NCBI GenBank assembly: GCA_963930655.1
Contig: OZ005610.1
Location: 13,397,001-13,461,000 of the forward strand
Source: Myrica gale
Taxonomy: Eukaryota > Streptophyta > Magnoliopsida > Fagales > Myricaceae
Direction: 5' to 3'
DNA: 64,000 nucleotides
A program made the position numbers and the translations under genes. The notes under the pieces are model-generated. The model was given only the letters and a program-made list of their open reading frames with translations. It was not told the origin of the DNA and did no database searches. Below are positions 46,660-60,125 of the stretch, piece by piece (position 1 is the stretch's first letter; every line of letters begins with the position of its first letter).

Positions 46660-49600
46660 TTGAGTGCAAAACTCAGAGATGAAAATGAACCATTTCTCCA
46701 AACAACAATTAATGCAGCCTCTCGTCGTTTCCAGGAGACCCATCGACCAGGTAGGCTCATACATTCATTATCTTTGCCTTTGAGACATTTTATCATCCAT
46801 GTAACTGACTCTTTCGACCAGTACGTTTCTATCGTGATCTGGCATTAGCTACATTAATCATTTTTTGTACTTTCTGCATTAGGTGGGGCCTTGTCTTTTG
46901 TTAGATTATAGACCGTCATATCTATTTTCTCCAGCTCCTGGAACCATTTTTATGGCCACTACTACTGTACATGTAGGTTCTAAATCTTGATTTGTGTATG
47001 CCAATACCTACTAAAATAACGAGCTCAGGTTCAACAAATAACAAATTCTGCACTTTAGGATGGGTTTATTTTCTGGTTTAATCTCTTCACATAATAGCTT
47101 AAATAGCTTAAGCTTTCGACTTAGGCTTGGACTTTAGTATGGGTGCTTACTGCATTACTTTGCATGAATGCTTCTGTCCTTGTTCACCGTAAAATCCAGC
47201 TTGAAAATGAAGAGCAAATTTCCTATTCCCCACCAAGAGATTCTCTCCGATTCCACTCACATATTTCATTTTCTCTATGGAATATCTTTTCTTTTACTTT
47301 CTCATGGATAACGTTGTTCTGTCTTTTGACGTGTTTTAAGGTTTTTCCACTAGCGGTATACCTATGTGTTTAGTGTTTGCATATGCAGAGCCTCTTTTTG
47401 TTGATCCATATGCCGGTTGCTTTGTTCCTCCTAACGTTCAGATGGACATGAAGCAATGCTCGCAACCCTATTGCCTTGCAACTAAGTTCATTGATGATAA
47501 GTTGCTTCGTACAGTGAACCATATTGATGGAGTTAAGCAGGTATTTGGGCAATCAAAATAATGGGAAGTTGAGCAGTTTTATGTCTGTGAAGTTTAACAG
47601 ATTGTGTTCTCACATTGGCAGGTTGTTGTGTTATCAGATGGCATGGACACTCGGCCATATAGGCTTAGCTGGCCGACTCCGTTATATTCTATATATCCCC
47701 GGAAAGGGTATTCAAAACGGCAGCAGAATAGCTTGAAGGTTTGTGTTGTTTAACCAATTTAAGTGGTTTTTGATCTTTGAGCTTTTCAATTCCATGCACT
47801 TGAGTAAATAGGTGCTTTTAGTTTGATAACTGTTATCAGACATTATCCGGAGTCCACTAGTTGTGGTATGTCTTGGAAATTGTTGCACAGCAAGAGGATT
47901 ACAATTTTTATATTCGTTGTCTTGTCATTCTTGAATCTCAATGAGCTTTGATAAATCAAGTTTCTTCAATATGCTATGTGGAGAGATTTTTTTTTAAGCT
48001 GTTCAACATGTTCTGGTATTTCTTAAAATTGAGTAGGTGTGAGAGCAAAAATTCCAAGAAACTGCTTTTTCTGTCATGTTCCGCTGGAGTCGTTGAGTAT
48101 TATACAGCAAAATCTTCAAGCAAAAGGTTTCAATGGGAATCGGCCAAGTATATGGGCCATCCAGGTTATTAAGATATTTGATATTGAACATATATATATA
48201 TATGTGTGTGTTCACAAGTCAACTTCCTATTTGGTTCTTTCGTTGGTGGCAATTATTCGGTCTCATCACCGATATTATCCTCACTCAGCTTAAGGAAGCA
48301 ATAGCCCGATTTGGTAATCTGACTCAAGTTACAATTCAGAACAAGTCAGTTCCCAACTCTCTGCCTGTTCGTAAGTAAGTACAAGATCCCATGGTCATAT
48401 ATATATATATATATATTTATTTATTTATTTATTTATTTGGTGTGCTTGAGTAGGTAAGACCACCATTCCTGTATGTATAGGGGCTGCCACTGAGGACTTT
48501 GGCAAGTTTTGAAGAGATTTTACTACTCGTGAGCAATATGGCCATGAATGGATGTTTTTTCTTAGGATTATTGCCAGCTTTGCTGGCAGAAACTGAAGTT
48601 GGAATGAAGGTCAGTTTGCTACTTTTTCAGTGAGTATAGTCTAGATCTCGATCGCTTCTATTTTGTAAGAAATGCACTCAGATCTTTTCCGATGTTTTTG
48701 TAGTCAAGTTCAAGTACAAAGCAATGGATGGACAAACTATTCATGAGCAATGGATTCCGGGTGGACATGATTAGCTTTGAGGATGTTTCAAGGAATTTAG
48801 GCAAGCAAATACCATCAGAACATTACAAAAGTACACTTTTTGTAGCAGAACAATTGCGGTTTTCTGATGATCAGGTGAGACAGCTTGTTCGCACTACAAC
48901 CATTTCGGTTTGTTGCAAAATCATTGTGGTTTTCAAGTGATCAGATGAAGAGAAATAAAGCAAGTTTTCTTCTCCATTGTCTCATGAAATGCCTTATCAA
49001 TCCAAGTAATTGCAAACCTTTATCGAATTGGCTTAGCAAATGAAGTACAAATTCTTGCAGCTCATCGTTTGAAAGAGCAAATTAGGTGTTCTAATGACTA
49101 GGCATACTGGACTGCCTTACCTGGGCTGTCTCATAAATGCCTGCTTTAATCAAGAAATTCCTGATGTGGAATTGAAAGGCCGCAGTTTTAGACTTTGTAG
49201 GAATTTTTTATTTGGTAACTGATATGTCTACCAGAGTGCAGTTTGGTTTACCTTAGAAAGAAAGAAGAAAAGAAGGCGCAGAATACTTGATGATAATTGT
49301 CGTTTTTAAATCTGACCAAATAAGTATGTCGTCCCGAGATTTAGTGAAAAGTGAAAAGTTACTTTTGTGTACTAACACCTCTTCTGTGCCAGAAATTTTG
49401 GCAACTGATCCATGAATTGTTGCAAGCAAGTCCTGTTAATGTAATTTTTCTTGCCTCTTCTCAAGATAGCTTGATGTGCTGCTAACAAGACCTACCTATT
49501 TGCTATCTGAATTTGAGTCGCTAACCGACATTTATATTCTTAGGTTGCTTATGAATTATATTATGGGTTTTGATTATGTAATGAATCTACATTTTCGTTT

Positions 49601-49677
49601 CTCAGATGGAAACTTGGAGAAGAGAATTTCAAAGGGTGGATGACCAAGGGGATGAAGAGGGGTTCGAAGAGCTATGA
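46660..49677 (+). pseudogene. Leucine carboxyl methyltransferase-like gene (SAM-dependent), decayed
   Basis: The family is the LCM/PPM-type SAM-dependent methyltransferases (an Arabidopsis relative is AT5G42760, recalled). Exons by homology are 46660-46750, 47389-47540, 47622-47738, 48037-48164, 48481-48609, 48704-48874 and 49606-49677. Recognisable segments are FVDPYAGCF, LATKFIDDKLL, VVVLSDGMDTRPYRLSWP (SAM-binding region), NLQAKGFNGNRPSIWAIQ, ASFEEILLLVSNMAMNGC and MSNGFRVDMISFEDV. Three lesions are seen. No in-frame ATG exists in exon 1 (the frame runs ...GGG TTG AGT GCA... after a TAA at 46630). Exon 3 has a net frame-changing deletion near 47675. Just after it, the correct frame meets a TAG at 47728-47730. 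The other junctions stay canonical and in phase, so decay is recent. Confidence 0.8.
48397..48440. repeat. (AT)n(TTTA)n microsatellite
   Basis: A pure TA dinucleotide run is followed directly by six TTTA units, inside an intron of the methyltransferase-like pseudogene. Confidence 0.85.
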
Positions 49678-50666
49678 ACGAATATAATCTCTCTCATGGA
49701 TTTGCCTCGCCACGCTGTAACTATACGTGATAAATTAGTTTTAAGCCTCGGAGGTTTTCTAATATCTCGGTTTTCAAAGAGTTTGACTTAGGAACGAAGT
49801 TAGATGCGACGGCATAGTGGGTTCACTTTAAGGCTACTTGTCTTGTACTAAACGCAGGTTACAGAGGCTTGTATGAAGAACTTGGATCCCCATGACCGAC
49901 GAACTCTCTTTGAAGATCTTACTCCAAGATCATGGAAGAAAAGTTTGAAGCAATATCATGCTTTTCTTTGCACTCGTCAACCCAGCCCTGAAATCTCACG
50001 TCATAAAACAAGGCTGTTATTCCATGTCTCGGCTTCAAAGCCCCTTTGCAATTACTTTACACACAAGAATCCTCCACCGAAATTTAAAAAAGAAAAAAAA
50101 AACTTTTTTAATAGTTAAATTTTTGTATTTACAGAGTGAAGACCGGAACTTGCCAAAAATGGCACCTGAATGCCCAAAGTAGTCCACCAACGCGTCAAAC
50201 CTTTATACCCACAAGCAGAAGCCACCTACCACGACCACTACCTTAACTTCCAGGGACACAGTTTGACCATAAATTCAACAAGCTGAGTGCACACATGAAC
50301 GTAAGACCTCAAGCCGCTACCAGCCTACCAGACCCCTACCTCACCTTCAAGGGACTCTTAAGTAGATAGTCAAAAGATCGCAGAACAGATCCATTAAACA
50401 AAGCCAGCTACCAGAAGCCCCACCTAATTAAGGCGGTAACGGGAAAATCATCAAGCTGATGGCAGACGCATATCCGTGGGCTGGCTACAAGAAGCACCAC
50501 CTAACCTAAATGTCAATGTCAAATGAATTTGGCCACTTTGAGAATCTAACTCCGAGACCAGCTTTAAATAAATAATTGCCACTGATTCTTCAGAGAAATA
50601 GCCACAAATGGATTCACTGGTGTTCACGTGATGGCACTCTTGAAGTTGACAGTTTTTTTAGTGCTA
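49678..50666. other. Intergenic DNA between methyltransferase pseudogene and GCP4 3' end
   Basis: Repeated CCACCTA/GAAGC-like phrases occur between 50160 and 50520 (for example CAGAAGCCACCTACC, CCAGAAGCCCCACCTAA, AAGAAGCACCACCTAACC). They suggest a degenerate repeat with a period of 120-150 bp. No gene was seen. Confidence 0.4.
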
Positions 50667-53600
50667 CTAGTGATTTAAAACAGGAAGTGCAGGACGAGGT
50701 CTGACAACATTCAGAACACCTCTTGCGGTTGCCTGTAAAGACAAAGCCAACATTGTCAGAAATCATAGGGCTAATGTCAAGAGTCTCTAAAGGAAAGCAT
50801 CCATAAGGAAATACCTCAAAAAAGGAGTTGAAGTTTAGACGCAAAAGAAAACGTCTCAGAAATGGAGCACGTTGACTCCCAGCAAGCCTGCTACTGCGCA
50901 AGATAGTGTACAAGGAGTTTGACTTCTTGTTAAATTCCTGAAACATGAATGCATCAAAGTACTCGTAAGGTAAATAGTGAGAGTTCCAAAGAAAGGTGAC
51001 CTGTCATGGAAAAATAGGGCCTCCGCCACAAGTAATGAAGTACTAGTTTCTTAACAGGAAGAACCAGACAGGCAAACTGCCTCTTTTGGCATCAAGGCAA
51101 AATCTCAGGAAAACTGCAATGATACGTGGTACTCCTTTTGGCCAAATCGCTAAAATACCCTTTCCACCCAATGAGCACCCATTTAATCAAAAAGTCCATG
51201 ACTACCTTCAGCTAGTTGTATCACAGAAACCTTCCTTACTGAACAATTGGTTGATGAAAGATATAAAAACAACACTAAGCACAGAACATCTCTAGTTAAG
51301 ACTAGAATTTCTATGCAAACCTTCCCCTTTGGTTTCTTGATATAAACCCTTTAAACATAGAAAGTGACAACTTTTAAAGCAGACTGGTTTCTTACACATA
51401 CTGCAGTCTGCCAGCCCTCAGTTGAACAAGTGACAACTTCTGAAACAGACTGAATTTCCAGTGATTTTCCTTAAATGAGATTGCTTTAGAAACACAGATT
51501 TTTCACGCGAAAGTCACCTCTCTAATGTACATAATTGCAAGGATTGCAACAACTGAAGGTTCTCTCCCATAGGATAATCTCAAGAGAACTCAAAAGAAGA
51601 TGGCCATCTGTAGAAGATGCTGACATTAGGAAATGCAACTTCTCAAGGGAGGTGGTAAAAAATTACAACTGAATCTTGAAATTTGGATATTCGACACCTT
51701 CCAATTACAGCATTACTGTCAGGACTGAAGGAACAAAAATCAAGTTGAAAAATCAGAAGTGTGATATGTACAAGTTTAACACAACTGGGCCTCCTTAAAT
51801 TGATGAAACTAAAGCCTGAAGAAAAATAGCAACTTTGTGTGAAATGCTTATTTATGTATTTTTGCACTACCCATACCATGTGAGAAAATATAAGCAAAGG
51901 TACCTCTGTTATATGTTCCAGTTCAGATGTATTTGGAATATTTTCTTGGTTTTCTATATTCCAACAGAACTGCAAGCAAAGTTTCATAATTCCATCAAGT
52001 ATCCTTGACACAGAGCCAATGTCCAAGAAAGATTGAGAAATCAAGGCTGATAAGTACCTGTAGTTTGAGAATTATGTAAAAGTTAAGCTCAAGACAAAGT
52101 CATCTGTATGGAACATAAATTGACGATCAAGCAAGGAACAAAGGCATCCCTTCACCAAATTCATCAAGCAAATAGAGAAAAAGGTGAGCTGCTTCCATGA
52201 ATAAGGTACAGCAAATGCTTGGGAGATGCATATGCAACTTCTGTTTAGTGAATAGCAAGCTCTTTCACTCTCCAACCTTCCACAATATCAATCAAGTATC
52301 TAACATGAAATTGACAAGAAATAAGGACCAATAAACATATAAACTGCACACACATTTGACCAACCCAACATGAAATTTCCTTTTCCATCTACAAATATTC
52401 CTTCCAATAGTAACATGCAGTAACTAATTCTGTTGAATATCCTCATTACATTCCTGAGCCTCTACATTTTAGACAATTTTTAGAAACAATAGCAATCAAG
52501 AGCTTTGAGAAAACTCAGAAGAAAGATGCAATCACAAACGATTCCATTGTACTTACTCTTGATGAAAGGCCACAAGTTCAGTAAAGTCATGAGAATCTTG
52601 AATACGAGCTTGCAAAACATTCCACTGAGATTCTATAACATCCACCTACAATTGAAAGCATGGAACTTCAGAAGGGGAATGGAACATATGATAATCAATA
52701 AGCACAGAAAAATCATAGCATTCATGATTTAAACCAGAAATTGATTCTAAGAAGAGAGAAAAGCAGGTGGTTCTTAATTCTTCTGTTTTTATAAACAGTT
52801 ACTCAAGAAGAACTGCACGCCTGTCTCCAAATTATTCTTAAAGAACAAAATAATTCAACTAGTTACTCAGTCAAGCAATTTATTCAGCATAGTCACCTAG
52901 AAAATAGCAAAGAAAAGTAACACACCATGGCGGGAAAAAATACTTGGGATATCAAAAGGTACTTTTTTTTTTCAGATTTGGTGCATACAGTGATTAGGTA
53001 GTTACAGCATACACCGTGACCCTCAATGCCAACATTGAACAAACAGCTTCACATTTGCAGGCATGAGTGTTTTATACTATTTATTTCTTCTGCAAAATTG
53101 ATCATAGAATTAATGCAATGTTAATGCAGTACGAAATGCTTCTTTCCTGCATGCTTTGCTCCAATCTCTGGAAAGAAAAAAAAATTGAACTCAGAGGGAT
53201 CAATAATGACCTGGATGTAAAATTGAAGATTTCTGATCAGGAATGCCATATGTTCTCTAACATGCCACATTGGTCTAAACTGCTGCCTTCGCTGCTGAGA
53301 TGGTGGGCAATTTACACGGTCGTTCCGATGTTTGGCAAAATCTGTGTGATCTTGATGCATCGCAGAGGCCCATGATTTCTCCAACTCCATTTGTGTTCGC
53401 TTGAGCCGCAGCAAATATTGGAAGATCCTGCGGTATCTGAAGCACACTTATTATTGCCCTTTGTACAAGGAATAAGCTAGAAATTTGACAATTAACAGGT
53501 ACTTTTGCAGCTAAACTTATTTGTTTCCAAGAGGCTCCTTTTCTATTCCTTCCACACTTTTATGAGCAAGTGCAAACTTCATCAGATAAAATCAAAACAC

Positions 53601-56600
53601 TGAAAGAAGGAAAGCCAAATGGGATGCACAAGAAGAAGGATCAGTAGAATCTTACTTGGAGAGCACTTCCTGGGTAAAGAACAACTCTAAGGGCCAATCA
53701 AGAGAGTATTCAAGAGCAATACCATCCCAACCATCAATGGATATTTCTGAAGAAGGATTCGACATGCGATCTGCATAATCTTTTGCCTTTGGTACATCTA
53801 CTTGAGAGGATTTGACTGTGAATCCAAACAAAGGCATCCTAGTAGGAGTAGATATATAAATCAGTACATGACGTTCGTCAAACATTAAAATGAAGTGACA
53901 GGACGGAAGAGCTAAATGGCAAAACAGTCTAGCTTTCAGATAAATCACATAGTATGGATATGGTCAATATTGGCTCTCACCGCAAGGATACTCTAGAAAA
54001 GTATTTATCGTCCTCACTGATAGTCTTCAAAGCCGCCTGCATTGCAGTAGTACCACTAAATTTTTCCATAACATTAAGAATAACCAAGCTGAGACAATAG
54101 AAATCTCAGCTATATCAAGAGTTGAATCACGTCCATTAGAAGCCATCTGACGTTAACTTACCAGCTGAAATGGGACCATTAGATCAGCTTCAGCAGTTGA
54201 CTGGCGAGGAGGCAAACGCATCAACTGGCGACTCTCCTCAAGAAAGCACTGGGAAATCATGTTTTATGAAACAATTAGATATCCACTAGCATTTTATTGC
54301 AATTGTATAGAGATCAATATGTATAAGTTTTATGCCATATGTATAGTAACTTATATTCAACCAAAGACAAAACAATACAAGCCGTATTTACAACCAACAT
54401 AAATTCAGGCTAAAAAAGCAAAAGTACATAAGATATTCTGCAAGTAGATGTGTGAAAATTGGTGTGTGATGTATGGCCACTAAATAGTCAGTTTCAGGCA
54501 CCAATGGTAATCACATACACAAGACTTGAAATTATTATAACACGAGGTAATTGCATATGTTGACAGTGAAAATTCCGAGTTCCCTATCTGTAAAGAGAGA
54601 GAGGAGAGGTATGGGGATTTTGTATGCAGAGAAGAGAGGACATATTTAGAAAAGCTGCTCAAACACAATTTCTTTCAACTGAGGCGTTCTCTTTTGAAAT
54701 TTTATTTGGCACACTTACTTGATGAGCAAAGCCTAAGAACTCTAAAGTTAAAAGCTAGTAGCCTTACGACTAAAGAAAGCAAGGTTGAACTCAATCCCTC
54801 TTTATCATGTGCTTAACTAGGAGGGTTAATGAACAACCTTCTGATCCCTTCATGGGGATAAAAAAAAAATACCAGATCAGATGTGTGGAGAAAGATTCTC
54901 AAAGCAGTCTAACAACAGCTTTAGGAACAGCATCATTTTGCTCTTGAAAGCATATATGCAAATTACCATGCAACATTCATAAAACATATGCAAGTCAAAC
55001 ATCCATAGTTGATAGGGACATGCAGCTGTTTTCAATTAAGTGTTTTAGTTTATTTGGATTTGACCATGTTTATTTATATTTTGGAGATTATGAGTTATTT
55101 TATTTTATTGGGCTTTCGCCATAGGCTTTTAGGTTTTGCTTAGGACTTCTTGTCTTCTACTTACGGCTTATGAGAAGCTAAAACTCAGTCGACTGAGATT
55201 ATTGTTTTTGGCTGCTGCCCTTTGCACTCACGTGTGGTGCCTTTCTCTCTCTTTTCTTCTTTCTCTATTATTTCTTGATATTTCTATCCAATCCCTATTT
55301 CCCCACTAAATTCTGCATCACTTATCCACTATTGCCATAAAAGAGGCAGCAAAACGTAGATGTGTGCCAGGCCTCAGATAAACATACCATGTGTATCCGT
55401 AAGAAGAGCTTGAAGAAAGGGACTAGTAACCAGGAGCTAACCTCCCAGAACACTATCAATAGCATAAATAAGATTCATGAGACTTTTCTTTTAAGGCTGG
55501 TAAGTTGCTCGCACACTCGGCAGGTCGCGGACCCATGACCTCCCTCTCCAAGAGGGGGGAGGTACTCCCATTTGAGCTGGAGCTCATTAACATAAAAAAT
55601 CTTCCTAAAACTAAAACGCAAGAGGGAGGGAAAAAAAAAACCGAAGACTCAGGTTTTCCTCTTTTTACCTGGAAGAAGTCTCCTTTTGCTAGAAAAAAAT
55701 AGTCTTTCAGGGCCTTTAGGTGGCCATTCAAGTCAGCACGTACAACCACAAGCTGCAGAAATGGAAGAACTATTTTAAATTGACGCTCAAAAACAGAGAA
55801 AAGAAACAAAAATCTGTGCCGTTCAGACCTGCCAAAGATGACTGGCCGCAACAGCCCTGATAGAATCAACGGCACAGTCAAATGATCTTTTGTGAAACTC
55901 AGAGGATTCCTGCAGTAAATCAGCTAGCTCTTTACCCTAGAAAGTCACTTTTAAGTGTTGCAAGGAAATATATAAAGTCTGCCGAGCCATGCAAGGACTA
56001 GACTTCAGAACGGACAGTATTCTGCACAATGTTTACACTGGACCATAGTGCAACAAACCTTTAGATCCAAAATCGTAGCTTCAATCTTATCAGCCTCAGA
56101 TTGTGGAAGCAATTCTTCCCCTATCAGTTTAGCATCCAAAAGGGGCCCCTTTTGGAAAGGATAATGGCCAGCAAATCCTTGAATTTTCTGAGAGCCTCGT
56201 GACATCCGCTGATGATATGCAGCATCCTGAAACCGAAAGGCAGGGCTTGGATTCCGGAGAACCCTGATTGCTTTACCAGCAAAAAAAACTGATTCTGCAA
56301 CTCGCATATGGATATACTCAGGTAGCATATCCTGCAAAAACATTGGAAATATTAACCAACTTGGAGAAACAAATAAAGTTCCAATCTCATCAGTGCCTTA
56401 GTGGATGAAATAAGTCAAGAAAGGGAAGAAAAAACCAATCTTTCCCCCCAATAGTCACTGCACATCCTTTAAATCATTATATACCTATATACAATGCACA
56501 TGCTGGCTCATATAGACATCCTTAAGATGACTGTGACAGTATCCATCAGCAACGAGAGTACTTACTTTTTACAGCATATGGTATGGGTTATATAAGCGAG

Positions 56601-58732
56601 TTAGTAGAAGAATAGAAAAACATTTATTATGTAACTTAAGTTATACAAGTGGACCACTGGGAGGCCAGTGAGCTTGTAGCTCAGTTGGCGCCTCCTCCCT
56701 GTTGGGAGCGCCTGATCTGGGGGTCGAATCCCCCCAGCCCCCTTTCCCCCAAGTTACCTAGAAAAAAAAAAAAGTGGACCACTGGGAGACCAAAACATGG
56801 AGTCAAATGAAGACCTTTACAAGGGGACCAATGAGAGACCAGACTTGGAGCCAAAGAAACATCTTTACAAATGGACCAATGAGGGAGCAAAATTCTTGAA
56901 TCCACAGGTTAAGAAGAATGAGTTCCTCATTACCTAAGATACTTAGTGGCTATTATCAAGTACAAATCCACTACAAAATGGAAGTTGTACAAGTCTGATG
57001 ATGAATTATGATTCTCATTTTAACCTAAAGATAGGACTATCCAGTTCTGCAAAGCAATCTCGTTGAAACATACAATTAGTCCTGCTCTGGGACACATCAC
57101 TAGCCAAAATAACATGCCAGTGACGAAAGCTAGGAGCAAAGCTAGTGCCATCAAGGAACAGATCACATTGAGACTGAGGAAGACTAAACCAATATATCAG
57201 TATCCGTCCATGATATCTTCTTCATCATACATATTTTATGGAACTCCCATCAGTTTACAAGTAGAAACATAGTCATAATTGTAAAACAGGAAACAAAAAA
57301 CAAAGCATTGTAAGATACACTATGCACAATTACCAAAGAAATATGAAAGCCCAAGTGCCAATCTGTTAAAGATGGATCATCAGTTGATAAACGTGCCAAC
57401 TTCTCAGACATGTCTGGCAGAGATGAACCACGCTCTGCATCCCTATCCTCCTGCCTGCAAAGTACAAAAACAATATACCAACTTCAGGTTCATAATTTCA
57501 GCTGAAGGCATGTCGGTCATAGGAAAATCTGGAATACAAAATTGGCTGAGCCTGAGAATTATGTTCCAATCTGCTTGAAGAAACATTATTATCTTTTGTC
57601 ATCACCTTCTAATGAAAAATTCTCCATGCTGGTCTTGAAGAATCCCATAAACCATCCACGACGCAAGTTGATTATACATGACCTGATGCCCATGCCAAAG
57701 AAGCCTGCACTTTTGGGCATACAACAACTAATAATGAGAACTAATGAGCTCAGCATTATTTCAAGTCAATAAACCAAATGCTTGTATCCTCTATACATAG
57801 CGTATAAGAAAATGGTCCATTTGTAAGTGATGAAGACCCGACCATATATTTCAATGCCTTACAAAAATAAAGAAAAAGCACTAAACTTGAAAAAAAAAAC
57901 AGTGGTCTTCATTTAACAACAACAATAAACCAATTAATGTACGAGAAGGGTGTACCTTTGAATACAAGTCTGCAACTCAGGCACTCCACAGTGGCAACGC
58001 TTGTGTAAGAGGTTAAGAAGCTGACCTCCGCGAATATCGTCACGCTCAATCTCCAGAACTAACTCATACAGAGGCGGCAAAAGAACAAAAAACTACCCAA
58101 AAAGAAAAAGGTCACTTCACGATCAAATACATTGTAATAATTCGTGAAGTACCGCAGGAAAGAAAAGAAATGGGTATCAGAGAAGACCTTATTGAGGCCT
58201 TGGGTCACTGTTGCCAAGATAGGCACGGGTTCGGCCAGCAATTTCTGCTCAATGTGGAGTACTGCGGACCTGTAGACCGCCAATATTTCCACAATGCCAT
58301 TGGCAACGGCTCTGCGGTACACGCTTGGCTTCCCTTTTGACGAAGAAAACTCGGAATTCATAGGCGAAGGAGACGCATTTGCGGATCTTATCCAGCTCAA
58401 ATTACGAGACTTGGTCGCGAAGCGATCGAGCTCTCTGTAGTAAAACCCCAAGGTAATAATCCTCTCAATGAGATCCCTGCCACCACAGCCCAAAAAAAAA
58501 CTCAAATTAAAAAAGGAAGTGATAGTTAAATGTGAGTGTTGGATAGGGAAGGAGTTGAGGAAAGTTTTGGAAATTGGCACCGATCACTGGGTTCTATGAA
58601 GGAGATATCGGGAGCGAGCTTGAAAGGGCAGTCGTTGGAGACAGGGGCGAGGGAGGATTTGTGGTGCTCTCGCTCTTCAATAATCAGATCGCCGGTGTAG
58701 CCCAAGAGTGCTAGAAGAAGCTCGTGCAGCAT
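50667..58732 (-). CDS. GCP4: Gamma-tubulin complex component 4 (GCP4), intact
   Basis: The protein is a Spc97/Spc98-family subunit of the gamma-tubulin ring complex that nucleates microtubules. Sixteen exons run 58732-58581, 58476-58188, 58092-57956, 57704-57606, 57454-57334, 56331-56059, 55909-55829, 55752-55669, 54248-54162, 54036-53981, 53838-53656, 53436-53211, 52645-52557, 52057-51904, 50937-50815 and 50732-50667. They total 2220 nt, giving 739 aa (Arabidopsis about 745). All introns are GT-AG and phases agree. Landmarks include the start MLHELLLALLGYTGDLIIEE, FKLAPDISFIEP, KRCHCGVPELQTC, SLDWPLELFFTQEVLSK, LLRLKRTQMELEKSWAS, RPMWHVREHMAFLIRNLQFY and SLYTILRSSRLAGSQRAPFL near the C-terminus. 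No lesions were found. Introns hold SINE-like elements. Confidence 0.95.
55490..55640 (-). mobile_element. Possible tRNA-derived SINE in a GCP4 intron
   Basis: Read on the minus strand, CAGCTCAAATGGGAG resembles a pol III A box and GGTCATGGGTCCGCGACC resembles a B box about 30 bp later, in tRNA-like spacing with a hairpin (CCCTCTTGGAGAGGG) between. No clean target duplication was found. The orientation is the same as the host gene. Confidence 0.4.
56664..56772 (+). mobile_element. tRNA-derived SINE with 16-bp target duplication in a GCP4 intron
   Basis: An exact 16-bp repeat, AGTGGACCACTGGGAG, flanks it at 56648-56663 and 56773-56788. The body has an A box, TAGCTCAGTTGG, and a B box-like GGTCGAATCCCC, then a short 3' part and an A-rich tail (56762-56772). 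It is antisense to GCP4, between its exons 5 and 6. It cannot be a functional tRNA: the 5' and 3' ends do not pair as an acceptor stem. Confidence 0.8.
56773..56905. repeat. Tandem repeat of about 50 bp next to the SINE
   Basis: Units beginning GTGGACCACTGGGAGACC, GGGACCAATGAGAGACC and TGGACCAATGAGGGAGC follow one another, each ending near CTTTACAA. Two and a half imperfect copies are visible. The SINE target site is itself part of the first unit. Confidence 0.65.
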
Positions 58733-60125
58733 CGTCTCTGTTCTTCTCTATGGTTGATACAAAAAAGTGCCACAAATGGGCGCGCACGCACTCTGTGGAG
58801 ACTGGAGGGAGAGAGAAGGTTAACAGTTATTTTGAATTCGGTTGGGCTCCAAAAATCAAATCGGTTTTGAGGCGCGGTGAAGGGCGAGGACTGAAGTTCT
58901 CCGGATGGCTATGCGGCGGGTCTGGTGGCAGTGGCTGTGATTTTTAACAATCGGGCAAGGTCTTTTTGGAACGTAGTGTTTGCCTCTCATCGACGCGATA
59001 TCTTCCGCCTTTAAAGGATATAGACATTTAAATGTTTTCTCGCAACGATTTTTTGTCGTTACCAAATAGCTTTTCTGAACTGTTAGATTTACGGTCTAAC
59101 GTCTCCAATGAGCACTCCGGGGCCGACAGAGGTCCCGTCCTCGTGAAGCAACTTTTGGAGAAGTACATACACCGTAACATACTTTTTCGGCTTCACCAGA
59201 GATGCATTTCTAGAGGCGATAAAAGTCCGTCGCCGTATCACCATATAAAATTCTGCTTCACGATCTTTACGATAAAGCTTTATAGCATCCAATTCCATAT
59301 ACGTTATAATTATATGGTATAACGTCCATTTATAAGGTTTAGCTTTTTGGGGAATTCGCCAAAAACAGAGCAAATTCAGATTATTTGAATACAAACCAAT
59401 GAGTGTTGCCCTCGACGTCAATTCTCCGATCACTATGGTTTTCTTTGTTTTCGTGAGCATAAAAGGATTATAGTTATGAGACTGAGACAAAACTGTAGGT
59501 ATGTTCGGGCTAGGGGTAAGAAGAATGAAGCGATAAACTCTTCAGGGGACTGACTGAGCCCTTAACCGTAGAGTCGGAGACACGGCTTCCTTTCTGAGCA
59601 CATAGTGCAGCCTCTTGAGCATGGTGCAGCTTTTCTAAATTTTGTGTCAAAAAAACAAAAAAAACTGGCATACCCGTCTGTCCAAGGAGATGATCATAAA
59701 CAGCATTTCCTTGTACGAATGCAACAATCACTCACAAGGGTATACCTCTTCAGTCACTTATTTGCTAGACTACAATCGGTTTGACAAGATACTAGTATTT
59801 CAGCCAAAATTTTGAATACTAAAATAATTAGAACAGCCAAACGTCTACCTGCCTATACATGAATTGAAACCTCTCAAATTCTAACTTCCTTCAATCTCCA
59901 CTGCCTTAAGCTACCTAATACTAAACAAATCCTTTCAGAATTACACCTATGCATCTCAGAAAAAAAAAAAAGGAAAGAAATCCACCTATCGAATTCCATA
60001 TCTTAATTTTGGTTTAGTAGTTTTACTCCGATGATCTTCCCAAACACGAAAAATTGGGAATGTGCTCGGATCTCTCGGAATACAGGAATAAAATAGAGAA
60101 TTCCCAATAAAGGGAGGGTCTCAGT
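58733..60125. other. Intergenic region upstream of GCP4 and downstream of UTP14
   Basis: The GCP4 promoter should lie just after 58733. The several short frames show no domains. A Pro/Lys-poor AT-rich stretch continues to the UTP14 stop at 60126. Confidence 0.45.

Noticed and set aside
56671..56740. tRNA gene in GCP4 intron
   Set aside because: A and B boxes are present but the ends do not form an acceptor stem, and an A tail plus target duplication mark a SINE.
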